Below are positions 22,293 through 29,251 of a stretch of 64,000 nt of DNA, piece after piece. Below the pieces are notes generated by a model. The model made no database searches. It was not told the DNA's origin and was given only the letters and a program-made list of their open reading frames with translations. The DNA lies in NCBI RefSeq assembly GCF_032334255.1, contig NZ_JAUHMF010000001.1, forward strand, positions 1 through 64,000, in the 5' to 3' direction. Position numbers and translations under genes: made by a program. Positions within the stretch are counted from its first letter, which is position 1, and the number at the start of each line of letters is the position of its first letter. Origin of the DNA: Thermanaerothrix solaris (GTDB taxonomy: Bacteria; Chloroflexota; Anaerolineae; Anaerolineales; Anaerolineaceae).

Positions 22293-22952
22293 TTAGATAT
22301 CCTCTTCCTCATCACTTTGTGTTAAGTCTTCGAGTGGAGCGCGGTGATCGAATAGATATCGCTGTCCTGAGGCCTCTGCCCGGGAGTAAAACTCTGGCAG
22401 GGAGTCGCCGGCAATGGGGTTTTCGGTTAAAGCAAAGCGTACGGCTTTACGCCAGCCTACAGCCCGTCCCTGGATTGCGTTTCCTGTTGCTGCTGCTGTT
22501 TGGGTGTACAACCACCAACGCTCTTCAGGATAAAGACCCAGCCAATTGATAATCGCGTTGCGGATCAGGGAAGGATCAGCATCTTCAATCGCCCACGCCA
22601 GTAAGGTCATTTCTTTGCCAAAGTCCAAGCGCACCCAGTTTTCGCCCAGACGCCACATACCCAGAGGTTTGCCTTGCTGACGCAGACGCCGGTTAAACTC
22701 CGCCCGTAAAGAGTCAGCAATGGCGACCCATTTTGCCCGTGAGAGGATCACCCGAATTTGCCCATCGGGCACGTTCCCCAAGGTTGTTGGACTGGAACCT
22801 TCTCTTTCATTCCATGTCAGGTGCTCACTGATGGTAATTTCACCTTCTCCACGGGGAATGAACACCCGAAAATGATGCTGGCTTTCCTGCGGATCAAAGC
22901 CAAACGAGCGTTTGAGAATCAGCAGAGTGGTTCCCGAGGTGACCGAACTCAC
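22293..22952 (-). CDS. DUF3780 protein, anti-phage associated
   Basis: This 219-residue protein has the DUF3780 features as I know them: an early GFDPQESQHHFRVFIPR segment, SRAKWVAIADSLRAEFNRRL, and WVRLDFGKEMTLLAWAIED, followed by EERWWLYTQTAAATG. DUF3780 proteins are found almost only beside DUF499 and DUF1156 genes. Their molecular job is unknown. It starts at GTG 22952, overlapping the DUF499 stop by four bases (GTGA). It is thus translationally coupled to DUF499, and the two probably form a complex. Confidence 0.82.
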   Translation of the reverse strand: MSSVTSGTTLLILKRSFGFDPQESQHHFRVFIPRGEGEITISEHLTWNEREGSSPTTLGNVPDGQIRVILSRAKWVAIADSLRAEFNRRLRQQGKPLGMWRLGENWVRLDFGKEMTLLAWAIEDADPSLIRNAIINWLGLYPEERWWLYTQTAAATGNAIQGRAVGWRKAVRFALTENPIAGDSLPEFYSRAEASGQRYLFDHRAPLEDLTQSDEEEDI

Positions 22953-25900
22953 TGCTCCACCTCATCACGAGTAACCGTGATTTTATTTTGGGCGATCCAG
23001 TCGTTAAGATCTTCCCCGCTGGGGAAATGGAGCCCGTGGCATTCCAATGAGACCTGTCCTTCGGTTTGAATGCGGCGCATAACATCCAGTGCTTCTCGAA
23101 TTTGAGATGGCGTCCATTGCTTTTCTTCATAAGCGGTCATCTCCAACCACTCTTTATATGTGCCGGCCTGGCTGATCATTAATGTGACGCCAAAAATTTT
23201 TCCATGTGACTTTTCTACGCTATCCAGCCACTGATAAGTCTCCTGCGTCGTAGAAAGCTTGAAATTCCTCCTCAACGTAGCAGGAAGAAGAGGATCAATT
23301 TTTACCTCTTGATCTTTGTGGCTGACATCTATTTTTAGAATGTCAGAGATGATGCCATCTCGTTCTGCGACTGCAAGAACGATGGAAGCATTTGGTGGAA
23401 TGACAAATTCGCCCTCATACCTGGCACCATTGGTCTTAGGATCGCTGCCATCGGTCGTATAACGGATGTCTGCGGGCGGTGCCGCACGAAGTTCCATCAC
23501 CTTTTGATTCCCTTTGTTGTATTCTCTATATTTCAAGGTAATGGTATTTGTCCAGATCACCGGTTCCCCTGTTTGGTGTACTCCCGTGCTGTCCACGCAG
23601 AGGAAGGAGATTCGTAACTCCTTCGTAGAGAGCTGTTTCCCTTCCAGTTTCTTTGAAGCGGTGGTTGCCCTTCCGCCAACTTCCCAGTAAATGGTATCTC
23701 CATGAACGGGTGTGATTCGTAAAGTCACTTCACCTGTATCATCATCGCGAGAGAGTTGTTGGATAGATAAAGTGGTGGTGGGTGGTGGGAAGGGCCCTTT
23801 ATCCACAAACCCGCCTTGCTCGCGCCACAAATCTTTGTACACGCAATCTTTCTTGAGATCTTCCAGGGCAGAAGGATGGTGCCATTGCCACGCAGGATTG
23901 GTAGCCGCACGGCGCTTGATCTCATTCCATGGCATGGATTGTTGAGTAAACAAACGGGCTTCGCACTTTTTACGGAAGATGTCTCCATTAATTTCATCCG
24001 TAAATTTCATTTTTTCTTTTAGAACTTTGCGAATTTGCTCCTCTCCATCATATCGGTTGCTATCAAATTGCATGGGCAATTCGGCACTGATCAATCCTTC
24101 GCTGGTCGGATACCATAATACCGTAAAGGTCTCGCGGACTGCGGAGTGAAAATTCTGTAAAATTCTATCCCTTAACTCCCACGCTTGAATCATTTGTGGA
24201 TCGTTATCAGCGGTGTTAGCCGCCTTTAATTCTTCAATAATATGCTGAATTGCGCGTAATCGTTTGCCAATCTGTAGGAGCTCAGAATATGTGTTCTGAG
24301 TTCCCGTTAAAATTGCCAAGCGGTTTTTCCATGTGGTTTGCTTATAAAACTCCTTCAAGTGGGGATCCAGTCCATCAATCCGAGGGGTTACAATTAACAA
24401 CGTGACCTGATCCTGGTTTAATTCGATCTCGTCTAGTGCTGGGAAAATTAATAATTTTTGGTAAACATCTTTTAACTTTGGCTCAAAGATTTCGCTCAAT
24501 CGAACGCGAAGTTCCTTCAGGGCTTGTTCCTCAAGGTAGGTTTTTACCAGCGATTCCAGCTTGGCAGTCAGATTTTCGACATTTTTGAAGTAAAGTTTTC
24601 CATCTCTGGTACTGTGTAAGTACCAGGCTTGTGTCGCGAAATTCTGCAGTACCTCGGTTTTCAAGCGTGCCAAGTCGCGTCCAGGTTCAGCAAGATAATA
24701 GATGATTTCGGGGATACTTAGTCCTAAAACCGCATTGGGTACATTTGCCAGAGAGGCCATTAAGAGTAAACGCGCAGCATCTGACACATCGCGGGTGTTC
24801 ATGGTGTGATCCAACTGTTCCGCAACGGAATTTCCCTCGGAGGCAATATCATGAGCAATGGCATTTTCGAGCGTATTGTTAATTTGCGTGACCTCGGTTC
24901 GGATTTGCTGGTCATTTAAGTCTAAATCGTGGGCGCTAATTAATAATTTCGTTTCCGCTTTTCCAGAGTCCCATAACTTTGCCGCCATGATGCGCATCAG
25001 GCGGATCAAGCCCCGTGTCTGTTGAAAACCCGGGTTTTCTCGGAAACGGGCGTAAAGGTCACGAATACCAGGGTGAAATGGATAAGATGACAATAAGCGT
25101 GCCCCAAATTCCTCCGGCGTTTCTGAAATCAGGTCCATTTGTTTGGCCTTTCTGAGTGTCTCAACGTAAGCCTGTACTACTTCCTGAACTTGTTCTTGGT
25201 TTGGTAAACTTTCGAACAACCTTTTTCGCAAGATATGATAGAACTCGTCCGAATTAAGTCGCACAGGCTCTAAAGACATTGCACTACGATTTGTCTCATT
25301 CTCAAAGTCTCTTAAGACATCAGCAATTTGAGCACTGCCCGACTCATAGGAAGCCGCCAAGTCCGTAATCACCAGAGCAACTTGTTCACACCCTGGTCTT
25401 CCAATTGCAACAAGCAGATTAGATAATGCAGTGGCGGTTACCTGGGATAAATTGGAATGTCCAATTGGAACAGCATGGGCATATTGAAAATAAGGGGGTA
25501 ATTCATCCAATAAAATAAGTAACCGTTCTCCCGCAAGTAATCGGCTCCAGGCATTTTGTCCGGGCGCTTGTAATGGTGAATATAAATCCTTGAATAGTTC
25601 AAACTTTCCTAGTTGTTTAGCTAGTTCACCCCAGAGCCCATAAGGGGTATCCGTTTCCCGACCACTAAAGGCGATGACTTTGACTTCGCCAAGGTTTGGG
25701 TCGGGCAAGTAGAAATTCCCCATGACCTTCTCGCGCAATTCTGGATGCTTTGCTAACAAGCCTAGGGCGATTAAGTTGTGGGTTTTACCACCTCCCATGG
25801 CTTGTTTCAAGCGGAAAACACCTTGTTCTGACTTGCCTTCTAATCGTTTGAACGTATATTCCAAAAGGGTCTTCATCCCTTCAGTAATGTAGTTTTCTTC

Positions 25901-26035
25901 GAAAAAGGCGTAAGGGTCTACTTTACCCGCTACTAGGTCGCCTAAATCAAGAACTGTGTCCCTTTTTTGCGGATCAAAAATGATGGCGCGGGGTTGGCAA
26001 AGTGACTTAAGGCTGAGATGTTGAAGCGCGGTCAT
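22949..26035 (-). CDS. DUF499 ATPase, anti-phage associated
   Basis: This 1028-residue P-loop protein has Walker A AMGGGKTH (79-86) and Walker B RLLILLDELP (171-180). It belongs to the DUF499 family, large ATPases related in layout to BrxC/PglY of BREX. In the C-terminal third lies IRYTTDGSDP and then GEFVIPPNASIVLAVAERDG, a match to the beta-sandwich found at the C-terminus of chitobiases, which is used as an interaction module in some defence ATPases. The start ATG 26035 has a GGGAGGAG site. It begins 14 bases after the nuclease gene. Confidence 0.85.
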   Translation of the reverse strand: MTALQHLSLKSLCQPRAIIFDPQKRDTVLDLGDLVAGKVDPYAFFEENYITEGMKTLLEYTFKRLEGKSEQGVFRLKQAMGGGKTHNLIALGLLAKHPELREKVMGNFYLPDPNLGEVKVIAFSGRETDTPYGLWGELAKQLGKFELFKDLYSPLQAPGQNAWSRLLAGERLLILLDELPPYFQYAHAVPIGHSNLSQVTATALSNLLVAIGRPGCEQVALVITDLAASYESGSAQIADVLRDFENETNRSAMSLEPVRLNSDEFYHILRKRLFESLPNQEQVQEVVQAYVETLRKAKQMDLISETPEEFGARLLSSYPFHPGIRDLYARFRENPGFQQTRGLIRLMRIMAAKLWDSGKAETKLLISAHDLDLNDQQIRTEVTQINNTLENAIAHDIASEGNSVAEQLDHTMNTRDVSDAARLLLMASLANVPNAVLGLSIPEIIYYLAEPGRDLARLKTEVLQNFATQAWYLHSTRDGKLYFKNVENLTAKLESLVKTYLEEQALKELRVRLSEIFEPKLKDVYQKLLIFPALDEIELNQDQVTLLIVTPRIDGLDPHLKEFYKQTTWKNRLAILTGTQNTYSELLQIGKRLRAIQHIIEELKAANTADNDPQMIQAWELRDRILQNFHSAVRETFTVLWYPTSEGLISAELPMQFDSNRYDGEEQIRKVLKEKMKFTDEINGDIFRKKCEARLFTQQSMPWNEIKRRAATNPAWQWHHPSALEDLKKDCVYKDLWREQGGFVDKGPFPPPTTTLSIQQLSRDDDTGEVTLRITPVHGDTIYWEVGGRATTASKKLEGKQLSTKELRISFLCVDSTGVHQTGEPVIWTNTITLKYREYNKGNQKVMELRAAPPADIRYTTDGSDPKTNGARYEGEFVIPPNASIVLAVAERDGIISDILKIDVSHKDQEVKIDPLLPATLRRNFKLSTTQETYQWLDSVEKSHGKIFGVTLMISQAGTYKEWLEMTAYEEKQWTPSQIREALDVMRRIQTEGQVSLECHGLHFPSGEDLNDWIAQNKITVTRDEVEQ

Positions 26036-26049
26036 ACGGCTCCTCCCTG

Positions 26050-26955
26050 TTATAGCGTTTGACGATAGGATTGTTCAATCAAATCTGTTACAGCATTGAA
26101 TTGTTCTTTAGACCCTAGATTAATTTCAACTTCACCTGTACCCCAATGTCCTACATTTCTTACGTCACGGGCGAGATGAAGAGGATCGGACAAATCTTCG
26201 GGAGAGATATCCAGCCAAATTTTTAATTGTTTTGCTTGTATCCAAATCTCAGCAAAATTTTTTCCGTGTTTATATGTCACGTACCGCTTCACGGGTTTCT
26301 CAATAATGTCCTCGCCAAGATTCAGGATGAACTCGCGGAGTTCCATAAACAGATCAATAATCTCTTGCGGTTTTCCCTCTAAATGCTTCTCTACCGTGTA
26401 AGTTTCTTCTTCAACCTGAGGCTGATCCGCTGATGCCTCTGTTGGCTGGGTCTTGGATTTCTGAGTACTCGAAGTGTAAAGCGGTTCCAGATACAATAAA
26501 CTCTCACCATACAACCGATAAACCCATAATTCAATGTTTGAACCAATTCGGTTTACTGCATATTTGTCGTACTCGCTGAAATCTTCCGCAATGAGGATAA
26601 GGCGCGGATTTTGCCAATTAATCTCCACCGAACCCAATGCTTTTTGAACCGCTAATGTGAAGTCGCCTTTATGATCCATCAACCAATCCAGGTAGAACAA
26701 GCCCTGGTTGATAACGTTCTCATTTTTAGACTTTTTATATTCAATGATGACCGGGGTACCATCTTGATCAATCCCTAGAGTATCAATTCGTCCACGTTGA
26801 TGCCCCCCAGTAGAAAATTCACTGGCAATAAAGCGGATCCCCATCAAAGTGTCCAGGTTTTTTTCCACAAGGCGTTGTAAAGAACGCTCTTTCAAAAAAG
26901 TATGAAGTTTGAGCTGTACTACCTTATCCTCAGCCTCAATTCGGTAGAGTGGCAT
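26050..26955 (-). CDS. NucS/DUF91-like endonuclease with DUF5655 domain
   Basis: This 301-residue protein is the first gene of the operon. Residues 1-165 are a PD-(D/E)XK nuclease of the NucS/DUF91 type: RGRIDTLGID (D58) and PVIIEYKK (E72, K74), followed by NQGLFYLDWL. Residues about 190-300 match DUF5655, with PVKRYVTYKHGKNFAEI and WGTGEVEINL. Such two-domain proteins are widespread and often described only as DUF5655 proteins. The start ATG 26955 is set by GGAGG just upstream. The longer open frame reads into the hairpin leader. It may be the DNA-cutting arm of the system or an independent passenger. Confidence 0.8.
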   Translation of the reverse strand: MPLYRIEAEDKVVQLKLHTFLKERSLQRLVEKNLDTLMGIRFIASEFSTGGHQRGRIDTLGIDQDGTPVIIEYKKSKNENVINQGLFYLDWLMDHKGDFTLAVQKALGSVEINWQNPRLILIAEDFSEYDKYAVNRIGSNIELWVYRLYGESLLYLEPLYTSSTQKSKTQPTEASADQPQVEEETYTVEKHLEGKPQEIIDLFMELREFILNLGEDIIEKPVKRYVTYKHGKNFAEIWIQAKQLKIWLDISPEDLSDPLHLARDVRNVGHWGTGEVEINLGSKEQFNAVTDLIEQSYRQTL

Positions 26956-26988
26956 AGGATCCTCCAAGGGCAACACGAAACAATCAAT

Positions 26989-27106
26989 CCGCCCGCGCAT
27001 TGCGGTCAACTTGCGCGGGCGGCAAAAGTTTGCTATCCTTGATTCTGCCGCAACGCGCCACGACCGCGTTGCCGTCTCAGCCCCGCCGCTGTCCTCGGCG
27101 GGGCTG
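26989..27106 (-). promoter_or_regulatory. Three tandem GC-rich hairpins in the defence operon leader
   Basis: CCGCCCGCGCA (26989-26999) pairs with TGCGCGGGCGG (27012-27022), CAACGCG (27051-27057) with CGCGTTG (27065-27071), and CAGCCCCGCCG (27078-27088) with CGGCGGGGCTG (27096-27106). All three are perfect, with loops of 12, 7 and 7 bases. They lie between the probable promoter and the nuclease gene. Their GC content stands out against AT-rich surroundings. They could be attenuators, RNA-stability elements, or recombinase/accessory sites, since the integrase gene is next door. Confidence 0.6.
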
Positions 27107-27121
27107 ATGGTATTTGTAAAT

Positions 27122-27130
27122 AGTATAGCA
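27122..27130 (-). promoter_or_regulatory. Extended -10 promoter of the defence operon
   Basis: On the minus strand TGC-TATACT is an extended -10 box (TATACT at 27127-27122). No good -35 box is seen at the right distance, which is acceptable with TGn. Transcription would start near 27115 and pass through all three hairpins, giving a leader of about 160 bases. Confidence 0.45.
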
Positions 27131-27212
27131 AAAATTGAGAATCGTAGGCAGTCCAAATCAGTGGAGAATTAGAGATGGTGACAACTTTAAACCATTGTTG
27201 GAGGACTGCGTC

Positions 27213-28160
27213 ATGAAACACACCAAGCCATCAACTCCATCATACACTCTCTCTGAGGCGATTGAACAATTTCTTTACGCCAAAAGAGTTCGTCGTTTAA
27301 GCCCCAACACTTTGAAGGACTACGAGCGGACGCTGCGTAGACTAAGCCATTTCTTATCGGGTGATATACCCGTCAATGAAATCACTCCTGCTCACATACG
27401 GCGCTTTATGGCCTCTATCAAATTGTCTAATAAGAGCTTGCTCAACATTTATGTTGGGCTGTCTTCGTTCTGGTCGTGGATGGTTAGAGAGGAAATCTGC
27501 GATCAAAATCTGATGCGTAAAGTAGAGCGTCCACGTCCTGAAATAAGGGCAATCAGCCCCTTTACAAGGGCAGAGATTGATCAGTTATTTCAATCCATTG
27601 AAAAATCCGCGGTGTATTCACGCCCTGGCAAAAAACCATGCGCTCATCGGCTGAAGGACTATTACCGAAGTAAAGCCATTTTGCTCATTCTTCTGGATAC
27701 GGGTATGCGAGCTTCAGAATTGTGTGGGATAAGGTTTTTAGACTTCCTGAGTCGCACTCAGGTGAGGGTTTTTGGAAAAGGGAACAAGGAGCGTATTTTG
27801 CCACTATCAGAGGTCACTGTAAGAGCTATTGAGGAATACGTTGAGAAAGAAAGGCCGCCAGTGAGTAGTCAGCACGAGTATGTTTTTGTGATCCGTTCTG
27901 GCAAACGACTGTTTGCCCATGATCTTTACCATCGGATCCTAAGAATTGGTCAGAGAGCAGGAATTCATGCGAATCCTCACCGTTTTCGACATACCTTCGC
28001 AATTAATTTTTTACGCAATGGGGGAGATATTTATGCGCTTCAGGCGATTTTAGGTCACACCAGCCTTGAAATGGTCAAGCGTTATCTTGCTATTGCTCGC
28101 GCTGATGTAGAAACGGCTCACAAAAAGGCTTCACCTGTGATTTGTTGGAATTTGGGATAA
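27213..28160 (+). CDS. Tyrosine recombinase/integrase (XerC/D-like)
   Basis: This 315-residue site-specific recombinase has all catalytic residues: R166 in TGMRASELCG, K189 in FGKGNKER, H256 and R259 in PHRFRHTFA, H282 in LGHTSLEMV, and Y291. The N-terminal SAM-like core-binding domain (about 10-95) has LSPNTLKDYERTLRRLSHFL. ATG 27213 is chosen because GGAGG lies 11 bases upstream. An in-frame ATG at 27135 would place the start in the promoter region. It is divergent from the defence operon and ends three bases before a tRNA-like remnant, the usual place for the integrase of a tRNA-targeting island. Confidence 0.88.
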   Translation: MKHTKPSTPSYTLSEAIEQFLYAKRVRRLSPNTLKDYERTLRRLSHFLSGDIPVNEITPAHIRRFMASIKLSNKSLLNIYVGLSSFWSWMVREEICDQNLMRKVERPRPEIRAISPFTRAEIDQLFQSIEKSAVYSRPGKKPCAHRLKDYYRSKAILLILLDTGMRASELCGIRFLDFLSRTQVRVFGKGNKERILPLSEVTVRAIEEYVEKERPPVSSQHEYVFVIRSGKRLFAHDLYHRILRIGQRAGIHANPHRFRHTFAINFLRNGGDIYALQAILGHTSLEMVKRYLAIARADVETAHKKASPVICWNLG

Positions 28161-28163
28161 TAG

Positions 28164-28242
28164 CCTCTGTGCCTTTGCGGTTAACGGCCAGCCTTGGCTG
28201 TTAACCGCTAGGTTCCAGGTTCGAGTCCTGGGCGAGGAGCCT
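28164..28242 (+). pseudogene. Degenerate tRNA-Asn, 3' half intact; probable att site
   Basis: The 3' half fits tRNA-Asn(GTT): anticodon loop CTGTTAA (28199-28205), T arm CCAGG-TTCGAGT-CCTGG (28216-28232), acceptor strand GCGAGGA, discriminator G and CC. The 5' half does not fold. Only four of seven acceptor pairs form, the D arm is broken, and just three anticodon-stem pairs remain. Instead GCGGTTAAC (28178-28186) and GTTAACCGC (28201-28209) make a palindrome around the anticodon. A tRNA 3' end next to an integrase is the classic attachment-site duplicate. Confidence 0.65.
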
Positions 28243-28256
28243 GAGAGAGATTAAAC

Positions 28257-28285
28257 CGGACGGAGGGTCCGGCTTTGTTTTTTAA
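28257..28285 (+). terminator. Rho-independent terminator
   Basis: CCGGAC (28257-28262) pairs with GTCCGG (28268-28273) around GGAGG, followed by CTTTGTTTTTT. It ends transcripts of the integrase or tRNA remnant before the sdh operon. Confidence 0.8.
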
Positions 28286-28308
28286 TCAGGATGAGTAGAC
28301 TTATTAAC

Positions 28309-28329
28309 CAAAATTCACCCAATTTTGGG
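28309..28329. promoter_or_regulatory. Inverted repeat upstream of sdhC
   Basis: CCAAAATT (28309-28316) and AATTTTGG (28322-28329) form a perfect 8-bp dyad with a CACCC spacer, about 75 bases before sdhC. TAAAAT with a preceding TGC at about 28352-28359 could be an extended -10 box. The dyad would then be an upstream regulator site. The regulator is not identified. Confidence 0.4.
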
Positions 28330-28405
28330 AGTTTATCCTCCCCATTATCATGCTAAAATCAAAAAGCACAACCCTTATATATAACTCACCCATCAGGAGG
28401 TTTGT

Positions 28406-28825
28406 ATGTCCAACCTTAGAACTACGCTGGTGGGGTATGCCACCTACCGCGGACGTGAGGGACATTGGAGCTTTTTGCTCCATCGAATTACCGGACTGGG
28501 GGTCGTCTTATTTCTCACCATCCATATCATAGACATCGCCTTTGTTTATTTCAACCCAACCTTATTCATGAAGGCTATAGAGGTATACCGCTCAACCCTA
28601 TTTGGTATTGGGGAGATTTTTTTGGTTTTTTGTGTGTTTTACCACGGCGTCAACGGCTTGCGCATCGCTTATCTTGATCTCTTCAAGCCCCAAGGCTGGC
28701 ACATTGAAAGCCAACGCCGCTCTGCACGCTGGACATTGGGTATTGCTCTACTCCTCTGGCTCCCTTCGGCATTGTGGATGTTGCGCAGTCTTCTTATGCA
28801 CAATTATGGGCTTTTCGGTGGATAG
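28406..28825 (+). CDS. sdhC: Succinate dehydrogenase cytochrome b subunit
   Basis: This 139-residue membrane anchor has three helices. SFLLHRITGLGVVLFLTIHI holds the SdhC HR-x-TG motif and histidines for haem, and FYHGVNGLRIAYLDL ends helix two. It binds quinone and anchors the SdhAB dimer. CAGGAGG lies before the ATG. It is first in the sdhCDAB operon and ten bases from sdhD. The HGVNGLR motif recurs in SdhD, so the two anchors are paralogous. Confidence 0.9.
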   Translation: MSNLRTTLVGYATYRGREGHWSFLLHRITGLGVVLFLTIHIIDIAFVYFNPTLFMKAIEVYRSTLFGIGEIFLVFCVFYHGVNGLRIAYLDLFKPQGWHIESQRRSARWTLGIALLLWLPSALWMLRSLLMHNYGLFGG

Positions 28826-28834
28826 GAGGTCATT

Positions 28835-29233
28835 ATGGCGACAGCGACTCAAACCACGCGGCAGGTACGTGTAAAACCCAACTATGAGACCATCGCCTGG
28901 AAGTGGATGCGTTACAGTGCTTTTGCGATGATCCCTTTAGTATGGGGACACATGATTTTACAGGATGTAATTGTAGGGGTTCATCGCATTGACTTAGACT
29001 ATGTGGCGATGCGTTGGGCAAGTCTCTTTTGGCGAATTTATGACACTTTACTTTTGGGATTCGCGTTTGCCCATGGGGTGAATGGTTTACGCCAGGTTTT
29101 GAATGACTTCATCCACGCGGATCGGGCACGCAAGGTGATGAATTGGCTACTGTTCTTGTTCTGGTTGATTATTACCCTGATCGGTGGTGCGGCGCTCATT
29201 GGTGGTGTTAATCAACCATTTCCTTTATCTTAA
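28835..29233 (+). CDS. sdhD: Succinate dehydrogenase membrane anchor subunit
   Basis: This 132-residue protein has three membrane helices with GHMILQDVIVGVH (haem/quinone region) and FAHGVNGLRQVLNDF. With SdhC it forms the membrane part of complex II. TAGGAGG overlaps the end of sdhC, and 18 bases separate it from sdhA. Gene order C-D-A-B is the common bacterial order. Naming as D rather than a second C rests on position and the second HGVNGLR protein. Confidence 0.85.
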   Translation: MATATQTTRQVRVKPNYETIAWKWMRYSAFAMIPLVWGHMILQDVIVGVHRIDLDYVAMRWASLFWRIYDTLLLGFAFAHGVNGLRQVLNDFIHADRARKVMNWLLFLFWLIITLIGGAALIGGVNQPFPLS

Positions 29234-29251
29234 AAGCAGGGAGGCTATCGT

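Noticed and set aside
28164..28242. Functional tRNA-Asn
   Set aside because: D arm cannot form and only four of seven acceptor pairs are present, so it is treated as a remnant.
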